DNA of 64,000 bases from Dendrocalamus latiflorus (lineage: Eukaryota; Streptophyta; Magnoliopsida; Poales; Poaceae), in the NCBI GenBank assembly GCA_017311315.1, contig CM029638.1, forward strand, positions 8,366,368 through 8,430,367. The letters run 5' to 3'. A program made the translations under genes and the position numbers. This document shows, in pieces, positions 33,066 through 45,189 of the stretch. A model generated the notes under the pieces. That model saw only the letters and a list, made by a program, of their open reading frames with translations, did no database searches and had not been told where the DNA came from. Within the stretch, counting starts at the first letter, position 1, and each line of letters starts with the position of its first letter.

Positions 33066-35640
33066 CCGCAGACGGTTAACGAGATAAACAGTGTACTACT
33101 AACTTTATTTGTGGAGATAGGTTGGTAGACATGGCAGAAGCGCATAGACCTTTTCTTTTTTTCCCCATCTTATTGCCATTCTCTCTTTCATGGGCGATGC
33201 TCTCTCATGGATTCTCATGTGGTACGTTCCTGAATAATTCGTTTGCGAGCTGCCTTTGCTCGTTCTCATTCATGTGGTGAATCTGATGACATACTGAAAC
33301 GAGTATAGTAGTTATGGACGCTAGTGAAGGGTCATGTCGTGAAAGTCGCTGCACTTTGAAAGGCACCATTCGTGTTTTGACACTTCGAGGTCCCCGCATC
33401 TGTAAATGGCGAAATGTAGGTTAGAGCAACATGTGTCCCCAGTCCGGCCCGCCATTTGGGCTCATTCCCCGCGAGAAGTCGATGGATGTGCATGTGTTTC
33501 AGTTCTAGAGTAGATCTCAAGTAAGCGCATCTAGCCGAGAGGGTTGGTCCATTCCATTCCATGGCAAGCTCCAAAGTCGTACATCTAGCCATCTAGGGGT
33601 CTCGATCCCCGGCAGCAACAACTAGAGGATTCCTCCGGCCCAGTGCTTTGATGTTAAGGATTTGAACTCGTCGGGCCCGGATCAATTCGGCTTCGGTTTC
33701 TGGTTTCTGACTTATTTTTTATTATTCATAAGTTTCGTCTTTTTTTAAATTTTTGACTTTTTGTTAAGTTTTTTTGCCGGATCTTTTTTTCCTCGTATTT
33801 ATTTGTATTATACGTAATGGGCTAACATATTTTTTTATATTTTTAAATATTTTTAAATTTAATTATGCTAAATAAGGCTCTGTCAGCTACAGTGTTTTTT
33901 TCAGTCAGCTACAATGTTTTCAGCCATAAGCCATGAGCTTTCCAGCCGAACCGATCACCACCATACTCTTGCGTATCATAAAGAAGCAACGGCCTGTGTT
34001 CTTCCAGGAAATTGGAGCAGTGCATTCCTTCGCACAATTCCATCGACCACGTGGGAAGATACCCTCGTCCTCGTGCACGACGGAGTAGACTGTAGTGCGG
34101 GCCGCACTTCCGCTTTCCTAACAGCCTCACTTGGCGTACCTACCTCGACCGTCCCAGAACGAAAATATCGGGCCGCTAAATCTAGCATATGATTATGGTT
34201 TTTTGCTATTGCTTAAAACTACACTGTAATGTCTGTAGTTTTTTGAGGTATTTAGTTAAAAAATAAAAATAAGAAAAATAAAAATACTATTATATTTTTA
34301 CGAACAATAAAAAAAAAGCAAAATTAAAAAAATATCTGGAGCAGTGCCTACACTCACCCTGTTCTTGCCGAAACCGTCACAGTAAGTTTGGTTGGCTTGC
34401 TAGCTCCATTGTTCCTACCAATCGCGCGCAGCAAACCCATCATGAGGCGACCTCGCAACAGTATCACATCCACCGTGCTAACCACCGGCCGGCCGCAAAA
34501 AAACTATAACCACAAGCGATGTATGGCAGCGGCGAAACGGCCAAAAAAACGCCACTACCCGGCGGCCGCCGGCCCACGCGAGCTAGCGCTGTTCATCACA
34601 CCCCCCGCACCGCGCACGGTGCCGGTCGTGACAAGCTCGATCTGCTTACCCTTCCCCAGTTCCCCGAACCCCCGTCGTCCCTCCACCCCCGCGCGCGCAC
34701 TGTTTCGGGGGAATACGAGGAGAGGCAAGGCCAATGCCCGGCCTTTTCCGGGGGAATACGTACGATTGCTACGTAGGGGCCGGCCGGGCACACCGTTTTC
34801 TTCAAGGCCGCGCCGCGTTGCGCCGCGCGAGACGACCCCATCTCGTCGCACGAACTAGCGCTAGCCACGCGTGGCGCGCGCAGTCGCCGTGCCGTCCTAA
34901 TAGATGCGCCAATTATTTGCGCAACGTAGCTTATGGCCGATCCGCTCCGCCATTGGCTTCTGCGTCCTCATGCCATCCATCCGTTGATCCCAAGACCTGC
35001 CGCGGGCGCGCGTCGCCGGCAACCGCACATGGGCGCGCGCCCCGCTTCGCGTCAAGTTAGCAGGGTACGGATTCCTCTGCCGCGCGCGCGGGGCTGTGGA
35101 GGAGGGTGCGTGCACCGCGTTGCAGACAAGAGTTGCACGGCGGATTTCGCATGAGCAGCGTACGGCAGGACCCGGGGGGGGGGGGGGGAGCGTCGCCGAA
35201 TGAGTCGTACGTGCCAGTTCTGATGCGGACAGCTAGCCGGCCGGCACCTTGGGCCCAACGGGTGATAGCGCGCCACATGTTTCAGCCCGATGATCGGATT
35301 CAAGTGTCCTGGCTTCCTTTTCTTTTCCTGTTTTTTCTTTTGGTTGCCTCGGAAGGCATTGCCGCTGTTAGCACTACGTACCCCTACAGTCCTACGTACC
35401 ACTTTAATCACCAAAATTCTCTAGAATATCGTGAATTGGTTAATCTTGTACGGACCGATCGATTCTCATCTGGTGAGATGGATATCGAATGGGTAGTATA
35501 TTTAGTAGCGGTACTTGCAGTCAGTCTAAAAACAGTTCAGTCATCATCTGTTCGCGTATAGAACCTCTGAGGAAGAACTACTGTATTGGTACGTACTACG
35601 TAGCACATTCACCATATGATTCCTCTGAAGCCTATCGTGA
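33066..35640. other. intergenic; GC-rich island 34430-35290 without recognised gene
   Basis: 33066-34400 shows nothing recognised. 34430-35290 is GC- and CpG-rich, with open frames on both strands, none matching a known protein family; low-complexity composition explains the open frames. A G run lies at 35174-35188. It might be a captured or decayed gene, or simply a GC-rich repeat. Confidence 0.4.
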
Positions 35641-35641
35641 T

Positions 35642-35884
35642 TTGGGCCTATTTGGCAACGGCTGCGGCTTATGATTTTTGGTTGAAATTTTTGAATTTTA
35701 GCTGTTTATGGTATAGATTACGGAAAGAGAGATATTCACTTGTGATTTTGAATGATACAGATGTTGGGCTTTTAACATGTACATCGTTTAACTTGTAGAT
35801 CCCATCATGAGAAAATACTCCATTTAAAAGTTAGGTATTGTAACAAAAACTAAAAATTGTCAGATTCGAAGAAAAAGAACAGGC
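35642..35884. repeat. MITE, 240-bp family, second copy
   Basis: Homologous throughout to 20454-20692 and similarly oriented. Starts GGGCCTATTTGGC, ends AAAAAGAACAGGCC, whose inverse GGCCTGTTCTTTTT equals the start of the shorter MITE at 17681. Confidence 0.7.
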
Positions 35885-37380
35885 CTTTCTTTTCTCCGAT
35901 CAGACGCCTCGCTCCTTCGGTCCTTCCCTACCAACCATGGAATTTGCATGGCCAGTGCTCCTACCTACTTAACACTGGTTCATGCATGGAATCTAAGCTT
36001 AAAGCCGCAATCCGTACACACGCGAAAAACGTGGCTTCCTATGGGAATGTGCTGCAGATCGTACACCCAACTGGCGTCGTTCTGCTGTTTGGAATGTGGG
36101 TTCAGGACAAGCACAAACACATACAGTAGCGAGTAACATTTGATGGTCCGGCTGATACGGCAAAAATTAGAGAAGTCCTAATTTGTACGCGGGTTTGGCC
36201 AAATCTTCCGTGATACAATTGATGAGCAGCAGCAGCAGCAGCTTTGTCTCCTTGTAAGTATGCGCAGCAACCAGCAGCAATTCAATATGTATCGTTTTGT
36301 ACACAGTAATCCTCACTAGTTTTGTACACATTTTTACAAGTTGTTAAGACTTGAGATGTCCATATAGCTTATGAAACCATAAACCATGCTGGCTTTACAT
36401 TTTGTGTACAGTACACATATGAGTTGTGAAAAAAGCTTGCATTTTCACTGGAATCTTATTACAATGGCGTGTACCATGTGTTAACATTGAGGTCTTGCCG
36501 TGCATTCTTGCATTATATAAGAATATAACTGGAATGGCCGGGATTTATTTCTATGTATTTGTTGTTATAGGAGTAGAAAATTGTCTCCAAAATGCTTGTT
36601 CAAACTGAAAGAAAAAGAAGAAGAAGAAAAAAAACGCTTGTTCAAACTGACGACCACAACAGCTAGTAAATATATCTTTCATGTAAAGAGAGTAGCAATG
36701 ACTCATATTTTTGGGTGACAAACTAAATTGCCCACTCATGAATGAACTCATCCGCATTATCTTCGACTAGCCTCTCCACAATGGACTCATCCACATGACG
36801 TTGGTTTGGGCTGCTAACATGTGTACCATCTCTAGCATGACCATCGGGAGCAGTAGGATCTGCCGTTGATCCAGCTAGCCGTTACCTACATTTTCATAAT
36901 CCAATGAAGCTAGGTAAAAAATGTAACTGTTTAACCAACATGAACATACAGTCCTCATTTTCCACTAGAAAATATACGCAGCACACAAGCCACCATCTTG
37001 GCTCCTTAGAGGATATCAAATTACATTCCGAAGAAAAGGAAGACCCTTTCCTTTGAGATAACAGTGTACATGCATTCATCACAACGACCAACAAATTCAC
37101 AATCATGCATCACCTAGCTAAATTGATGAATCGGCAGGGGAGGGAGGAGGACGAGAAGGCGCCATCAACGGCGGTGGATTCGGTGGAGAGAAGAGGAGGG
37201 TGAGGATTGGAGAGTGACTTTAGTGAAAGTGAGAGTGAGCGAGTAGGGTTAGGACTTAGGACCTATTTGTCTCCCGTGCCTCGGACGTGGACTGAAAAAA
37301 ATCGGCGTAGTAGGAAAAAATTGGAGGTAATTACTTTGCTTCCAAGTGCCAGTGGTCTATCGAGTGTAGGCAACCAACAT
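35885..37380. other. intergenic, no gene seen
   Basis: Contains a (CAG)6 run near 36224 and an AAG/GAA-rich patch near 36610. No coding region supported. Confidence 0.4.
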
Positions 37381-37389
37381 ATACTCGAG

Positions 37390-38743
37390 AGTTTGTTTGA
37401 CCCCGTTTAGGCAACGTCACAACCCCATTTTCAAGTGGAGGAATGTCCGTTCGTGTCTGCATCTCGCCATCAACCGAGAGTGCGAAATAACACTCGGGAA
37501 CCTTATTTCTATGGACTGCTGCCTGGTCATCCCGAGTAGGGGTGAAAACGGATCGGATAGTTTCCGTCGGATCCGGACGGATCCGGATTGTGTCGGATCG
37601 GATTTTTTTCGGAGAGTTCTCGGATCGGATACGGATACAGATTTTTTTTATCGGATACGGATACAAATACAGTAAGCCTAGTATCCGTCGAATATGGATA
37701 CGGATTATCCGGATAATACGAAAACGGATATCCGAGGGGAGGGGAGGGACTTTAATTTTTATTTTTGATTTTTGGATTTCAGAAAAGCCTGGGAAATTCA
37801 TTTAAGCTCAGAAAAATATGAAATAAACTCCAAAAATTCCAGGAAAATTCACAGAAGTTCCTGGTGACATTTTGGACTTAATAAAAATATTTCCAACTAA
37901 TGTTGGTATTTAATTTCCATACTTAAAAATACTTTTTAATTTCAAAAGTAGACCTTTAAACTCCAGAAAATCCAGGAAACCAAATAAAAGCCAAATAACT
38001 CCAAATAATTAATTTAAAGTAGGATTTTTATAGAAAATCAAAATATCATTTTATTTAATGTCTATTTTTTTGTTTTCACTTAATTTACTTTTCAAATCAG
38101 GCTTTTTCAATAACAGAAAATCTAGGGCAAAATCCAAAAATAAAATTTAGGCAACAAAAATACTTATTTTAATTTTAATTTTATTTTAATTAATTTTTAT
38201 TTACTTATTTATTTTTATTTTAATAAAAACCTGGGTTGTTACAACTTGATGGATGAAATGGAGGAATGAAATGTTCTTATGTTTGTTCAAATTGCTATCA
38301 TGTCATCATGTGTATTCCATGAATTGCACGTTGTTGTTACTTATGTAGTTATGTTATGATCGACTATTGGGTATATTTTCATTGTGGATGAAAAGACTAT
38401 GCTTGTTTAGATTTCATGAATGTTTTGACAAGATGAACTAATTACATATTTTCGTTAATTTTGGATGTATAGTTTAAGAGGTTTTCATGTTTCGATAAAT
38501 ATTCGTAACCGTATTCGTTTCGATTCGTATTCGATCCGTATCTATATTCGATATTATTCGTATTTGTATTCGTATTCGTATCCGTATCCGAAAAAAATAT
38601 GAAAACAAATATGGTAGATGCATTATCCGTCCGTATCCGACCCCTAATCCCGAGTGCCCCTGCCTCGGGACCTTCGAGAGTGTTTCATTCAAAACACTCG
38701 GGGAATAAAGAGGCACTCCGGAACTATACCATTTCTGGTAGTG
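37390..38743. mobile_element. CACTA element right end, truncated, interrupted by an hAT
   Basis: At 38729-38743 the sequence reads CCATTTCTGGTAGTG, the inverse of a CACTACCAGAAATGG terminus, preceded by subterminal CACTCGGG/CCCGAGTG words (37490-37500, 38650-38710). If the hAT at 37537-38646 is removed, the CATCCCGAG and TGCCCCTGCC halves join smoothly. No matching left terminus is found, so the left limit given is only where the CGAGAG/CACTCGGG words begin. Confidence 0.6.
37537..38646. mobile_element. non-autonomous hAT element, 8-bp TSD
   Basis: ATCCCGAG is duplicated exactly at 37529-37536 and 38647-38654. The ends are TAGGGGTG and the inverse of a TAGGGGTCGG-like sequence, the usual hAT terminal form. 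Many copies of CGGATACGG/CCGTATCC lie just inside both ends (37555-37735 and 38500-38640), in opposite orientation. The 1.1-kb interior is AT-rich without transposase. Confidence 0.88.
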
Positions 38744-38746
38744 AAC

Positions 38747-39626
38747 ACATGGCGAATTGGCGATTTCATTAACTCAAGAATAAACGTCCATTTACAAGGT
38801 ACTCGGCCTGGGAATATATATCCCCAACACACGTACACAACTAGGCCAAAAAGCCGACTCAAACGACACACACCAACACCTAGTCGAACGGAAACATGGG
38901 CTCGGACCCGAACTCTTAACTTGATTACTACTCAAACTGCTATTAATTCCTGGCCACAGTAACAGGACTTGGCCGCACAAATCAAAAGAACAAGCACAAG
39001 CTGGTGCTGAAACTCACATACCACTTGGCTAACTTGAAAATAAAACGAGAAATCAAAACACACTCCATAAGAAATTAACATGAATTAAACTGGTAACAAA
39101 ATCAGGACCGAACCAATATAGATCGAATTTGGGTTCACCTTTCCTGATTCTACTCCATGACTTGCGCGACTTCCCATCCCGTCGCCCAGCTCTCCATGTC
39201 GCACAGGCCATTCCTTTCTTCTTTCTTTACGTGCATGTGGATTTGCTGGCCTCCTTCGCTAATTCTCACGTTCATACGCACATGTAGTAGCACGTACATA
39301 TGTACACGCATGCATGCAACTGCTATCTGGACACTGGCGTGTCACCACGCGGTGCAATATCACGCAGCACAACACCTTCCTTTACTCTCCTCCTTCCATG
39401 GATGCCTAGCAAGAACAACCCACATCTTTTGGGGGTGCTGTCGCCCACGCCACACTAGCTCTTGCAGCTTTCTTTCTTTCCTTTGATCCATGGCCATCCA
39501 CCCTCACACCCCCCCCCCCCCCCCCCGGCAGCCTCCAATTTATTTGGAACACGTTGAACTGAATTGGCATAAGATTCATTGTTCAACTTAACGCTTGGTT
39601 CAGATTGAGAATTAACGTGCTTAGTT
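38747..39626. other. intergenic, no gene seen; poly-C run
   Basis: No coding region supported. A homopolymer of about 18 C lies at 39509-39526, a site prone to sequencing error. Confidence 0.4.
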
Positions 39627-39631
39627 GTAGG

Positions 39632-40532
39632 TGTTTGGAACGTGAGCAATATTTTAATTCCAATTTTTACTAGGAGACAAATACTGTAAAATACTAGTGA
39701 TGCAAAACTCATAACTAACCACATGAAATTATTATACTTCGGAAAATACTATAATAGGGTTGATCTATAGCATGAACGACTTACAATAGATCTTGATGAA
39801 GAACAACAAGCAGCTCAGACTCGATGCAGTGCAGGACATAGAAGTAGCAGAGTAGAAGCGGTCACGTAAATGCACTTTCTAGAAACCTTATTGATGTCCC
39901 ATGCAATAACACTCTACGGTAATGGTTCAGAGATCCCGCTCTCCCTCCTTTCGATGCACGCTAAGAAAGAAGGCCGGCGAGGTTTGGCCGCACAACATAC
40001 CAACACAGATCAACAGAGGAGAAAGTAGAAAGGAAGGAAGAATTATTTTTAGTGACTCTGGCCTGGACGTCTCCAGGTCTTTTATAAATATTTTCAGTAA
40101 CTAATGCCATTAACTCAATTAAATTGAATTAATATGGTAATGATGGCATTAACGAAATTAATTCATACGTTTGAATTCGCATTCAAATAGAATTAAGAGA
40201 GAGATGATGACATGATTTAGCAAAATAAAAAGGTGAATTTAATGTGCCAGGAACAACACTATGACAAGGCGTGGTTGCGCATCATAAGTCGTAAGTCACA
40301 AGTCACGTGATTTTTACATGAAAATATGTGAATACGCACGGGCGAGCGTGCATGCGTGCGGGGGTTTAGCCAAATTCCTTCTCATGCAATCCAATGCCAT
40401 GTGTCACATGTTTTATATGGTGGCAAGGACTCTAACTTTTATATTACTCTCCCACCACTTGTCCCACTAAACCATGCCAGGCTTTAGAATTAGGAAGGAA
40501 TAGGACTTTGTCTCATGGGCCCAATTCTAACA
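39632..40532 (-). repeat. 3' LTR of the copia element
   Basis: Pairs with 44343-45184. Contains a 40-60-bp indel relative to its partner around 40260-40330 (GGCGTGGTTGCGCATC region), explaining the length difference. Confidence 0.9.
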
Positions 40533-41079
40533 ACATCCCACTAATTCCGTAGCATGCAACAAAAATGATAATAAGAATTACTATGCTAAAATATTGCTAA
40601 TATATCAATCGTTTAGTGTAAATCCTATATGGGTTGAACTTGCATATAGAGTAACAAGATTCATCTTCTTACAGCTGATGAATGGACTTTTTGTGATCAA
40701 ACTTCACCTAAAATCTTAATTGATACTAGATTACCAAAGAACCACACCTAAATAAAGCGTTAAAAGGTCATGCTCTCTGATATGCTCATGAGCTTTCTAG
40801 AGAATGTCCCGTTCTCATGAACTGCGACCGCATAGTTAAGGCTAGGTGTAAACTTTACTATATTCTTTCTAGGTGTATTCTTTTTAGGTATCATATAGGC
40901 CAATACACTTTCCTTATTTGGATAATAGAATATATTAAAGTTTTATGTCAACCTTCCATACAATCAAGAGTACTTATCTATTATGACATAGGTACAATGG
41001 ATATGTACTTTCATGTTATAACATCAACCTTCTTTTTCCATTGCCTAAGTCACAGGATCTTCGGTTAAGAAGGTATGTG

Positions 41080-44000
41080 TTACCATTGTGATGTAACTCC
41101 AATGGGCCTCGTTCCCATGTCTATAAATGCAACGAAAATTGCTTTTCGTGCTAACCCCTTTGTAAAAGGATCTACTAGATTTTTCTCAATACGAATATAA
41201 TTCACAATAATTAATGCGTAGTTCCTCAATTTTCTGCCAGATTTAAGCTTATGCTTCAGATGTCTATAGGACTTCATATTATCCTTACTACCCGTAACTT
41301 TAGCCAACACCGTTTGATTATCGCAGTACATTAAGATTGCCGGTATTGGTTTCTCAACCAATGGCAAGTCTAATAAAAGTTCTCTTAGCCATTTAGTCTC
41401 AACAGTTGCCATGCCAAGTGCTACAAGTTCTGCTTCCATGGTTGACCTTGTTAATATGGTCTGTTTGCAAGACCTCCATGAAACTACAGTACTAACTAAA
41501 GTAAACACATAGTAACTTGTATGATCGCATCTGCATCAAAGATCTAATTTGAATCACTGTATCCTTATAGTACAGAAATGTATCTAGTATAATAAATATC
41601 AAAATATGTTATGTCTCTCAAACAACATGGCACTCTTTCAAGTGCATCCCACTGATCATCTCTTGGGTTAGATGTAAACTGACTTAATTTTTTTATAGCA
41701 AATAAAATGTTAGGTCTTGTGGTACTAGCAAAATACATAAGTGACCTAATAATTTATGAATATCTCAATTGATCTTTTTTCTAGCCCCTAGTTCTTTCAC
41801 AGCTTAATGCTTGCATCATAAGACATTGGAAAGATTTTAAAATTCTCATAGCCAAAATAACTTAAGATTTTCTCAGTATAATGGGATCGTTTTAAAGTAA
41901 TCTCATCCTTGTTCTTGATCAATTTAATATTCAGAATTACATATGCATCTACCAAGTTTTTCATATCAAAGCATCAAGATAAGAAAGATTAGACCTTGTC
42001 AATTATGGCAGTATTAAGTGTGTCATCCACATACAAACACAAGATTGCCCCTTCACCCCACCATAATGGCAATATATACATTTATTAGCATTGTTCACAG
42101 CAAAACCAACGGATATCAAAGTTTTGTCAAACTTCTAGTACCATTGTTTATGTGCTTGCTTTAGGCTACATAATGATTTCAATAATCTGCATTCTTTTTT
42201 CTATCCAAAAATCATAAAACCATCATGCCTTAGGCATACTGGCACCCTCTAACATTGCATTAACCAAGTCTGTTAGTGTTCGATTTTTTCTCTCAGCTAT
42301 CCCATTTTATTGGGGTGAATATGGTGGTGTAAATTCATGAATTATTTTATTCTTAGAATAGAATTAGGAGAATTTATGAGAGATATGCTCTCCTCCACAA
42401 TCAGACGTCAGTCATTTTATTTTCTTCCTAGTTGGTTATTAATCTTAGAGTAGTTTAAAACTTCATCATTAGTTTTTTATAAATACGTATAGCAGTAGCA
42501 TGTTGCATCATCAATAAGAATGAGAAAATATCTTTTGCCTTCTTTAGTCAACAATCCATTCATTGCGCACAAGTACGAGTTAACAAGATTTAATGGTACA
42601 AAGTTCTTTTCATCTGTTAATCCCTTAAAGAATTTTTTAGGCTTATTTGCTTGCACACATAACTGATACTTTGATCCTTCGATAATTTTATATTTTAGAA
42701 TTAAATCTAATCTAGCTATTCTAGAAATACTATCAAAATCAATATGACAGAAGCAAGAATGCCAAATATTGACATCATATTTATTTACACTAGTTACAAC
42801 ATGCAGATTATAACAAGACTCTTAAGTACTTAGACAGAACAAGTCTCTGCTCTCATAGCCTTTACCAATAAAATTTCAAACCTAGGCATTACAACTTTAT
42901 TTGACTCAAATATTAGCTTATAACCATCCATACATAGGAGAAAGCCACTAATAAGATTCTTGTTTATTGTTGAACCACTAATAAGAATGGAGGAAGCCCT
43001 TGATGCCTAAGGGCATCAGGAGTGTATATATCGCAATGGGCCTTAAGGTGGGCCCCATCTAATTGTTAAGGCCGACTCGTTATGTTTGAGGCCACCGCTT
43101 AGTTGTAACAAGGGTCCCACTCGGCAGTAAAAAAATTGTATTTTAATGCTTGTGGTAGTTGGTAATTGGTTGGTGGGGGGGGAGAGAACAACAGGATTAA
43201 AAGAAAATTATATTTTAATGCTTATGGCCAGGTCTTTAGCTTGAGGACTGGCCTCAAGCCTTTTTTGCTTATGGCCTGCTTAACGTCAACCTTGTAATGT
43301 ATAAGGTCGACCTTAAGGTGGCTTATGACCCTCTATTTTCATACACTCCGGATGCCCTAATAAGAAGAAAACAAGAAAAATATCATAACATACGTGAACA
43401 TTAGCATGAGTATAAACCCACCAATCAACGGATTGATATGCTGAAAAGACAATAGGTGTACCATACCCTCCTAAAGTCAAGGCCTCGCCTATGATCGTAT
43501 TGACAACCTTCTTCTTTGGTTGTTTATCATCCATGTTCTTGCGAAAGTGATAGTCTTTTGTTATATGACCTTCTTTTCCGTACATGAAGTAGGTGATGTC
43601 AATCAAGTCTTTTTTTTAGTTTTCTTCTTCTTAAAACTAGTTGTCTTGTTCGGTTTGTTAGATTTATAATTTTTTGCAGCAATCTTTTTCTCTATAAAAT
43701 TTGCATTGTTCTAACAAGAAGTGCTAGGTGCATCTTTTGCTCCTACCTTTTCTTCCACATTGAGGGCATCAATAAGATTCTTAACAGAAAACTCTTTCCT
43801 CTTGTGTTTCAAGCTAGTGGAAAAATCCTGCCAAGAAGTAGAAAGTTTGGCAACAATACCCGTAGCCATAAACATAGAAGGCAATACACAGCCCAGGTGC
43901 GAAATCTCACCAACCAATAATTGGAGGTCATGAGCTTGTTCAACTGTAGACTTAGGCTCATCAATGCTATAGTTAAAGAATTGCTCACATATGTAGAACT

Positions 44001-44304
44001 AGCGATATACCTCTACTTCTATATATTTATGTTATAGTGCATTTCACAACTCTGTGGCTAGTGGACTTGTATTCTATATGTACACCATAGAGCTGATCTG
44101 CCAGAATGGTCAGAATGTAGCAAAAAATGGTGTTTGTTTTGCATTTTTGAACCATATGTACTAGCCAATTGTAAATGGATATTATAGGTGGATAACCCAC
44201 CACAACCCCAAAGACATGAACCAAAACTTCGCTTTAGTTTGCCATCTACAAAAGTGCTAACCAGAAAACCTCTCAAATTTCATTGCATCCGAAGCACTAG
44301 CCAT
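41080..44304 (-). pseudogene. copia gag-pol, multiply disabled
   Basis: Gag begins at the ATG at 44302-44304 (MASASDAMKFERFSG) and soon meets a stop. The zinc knuckle at about 43545-43600 keeps GKEGH but its three cysteines are all Tyr. Integrase sequence at about 42240-42350 reads HEFTPPYSPQ, then a stop, then NGIAERKNRTL. The reverse transcriptase catalytic YVDD box is at 42022-42033. The RNase H block 41080-41508 is the longest open piece (STMEAELVAL, CDNQTVLAKV, NLVDPFTKGL). Frames change repeatedly between these parts, so no functional polyprotein can be made. Confidence 0.88.
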
Positions 44305-44342
44305 TGCTAAATTGCAACAAAGTCAAAATAAAGTTTCTGAAT

Positions 44343-45184
44343 TGTTGGAAATATGAGCAATATTTTAATTCTAATTTTTACTAGGAGACAAATACAATAA
44401 AATACTAGTAATACAAAACTCATAACTAACTGCAAGCAACTTATTATATTTTAGAAAATACACAAGAAAAGAATTATGACATGGTTGATCTATCACATAA
44501 ATGACTTACAGTAGAGTTTGATAAAGAATAGGAAACAGCTCAGACTTGATGCAGTGCACAACGTAAAAGTAGCAGAGTAGGAGTGATTGTGCAAATATGC
44601 TACTTAGAAACCTTATTGCCGCTCCTGTGTAGGAACTCTTTGCGACAATAGTTCGAGTTCCCGCTCTCCCTCCTTCCGGTGCACGCCGAGAAATAAGGCC
44701 GTCAAGGTTCAACCGCACAACACACCGGTACAGATCATAAAAGGAGAAAGTAAAAAATAAACGAAGAAGGATTTTCAGTGATTGTAAGTGACACTATTAA
44801 CTCAATTAAATCAAATTAATCCAGTAAACCGACGCCATTAACCGAATTAATTCAGACATTTGAATTCGCATTCAAATAGAATTAAGAGAGAGATGATGAC
44901 ATGATTGAACAAAATAAAAAAGGTGAATTTAACATGCCATGAATAACGCTATAATTAAGTCATAATTCACATAATTTAACATGCCATGAATACGTAAATA
45001 CGTCCGCACGTGAGTTTAGGCAAAATCCTTCTCATGCCTCTCAATAACATATATCATATGTTTTATGTGGTGGCAAGGACTGCACGTTTTATATTACTCT
45101 TCTCTTACTTATCCAAGCAATGTAGGATTAAACTATATCATACTTTGGAATTAGGAATGAATAGTCATGGTCCCAATTATAACA
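44343..45184 (-). repeat. 5' LTR of the copia element
   Basis: Partner of 39632-40532. On the minus strand it runs TGTTATAATTGGG to CCAACA and is followed after about 40 bases by the gag start. Confidence 0.9.
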
Positions 45185-45189
45185 GTAGG

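Larger units (their letters stand above)
39632..45184 (-). mobile_element. complete but degenerate Ty1-copia LTR retrotransposon
   Basis: Two LTRs, 39632-40532 (901 bp) and 44343-45184 (842 bp), align along their length and each run TG..CA in the plus reading. GTAGG flanks both sides (39627-39631 and 45185-45189), a 5-bp target duplication. Read on the minus strand, the order is gag, zinc knuckle, integrase, reverse transcriptase, RNase H, which is copia order. A purine-rich AGTGGGATGT precedes the left (3') LTR as a polypurine tract. No clear tRNA-Met primer site is seen next to the 5' LTR. The LTRs differ at about 5 of the first 76 aligned bases and by indels, so the insertion is not recent. 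Confidence 0.93.
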
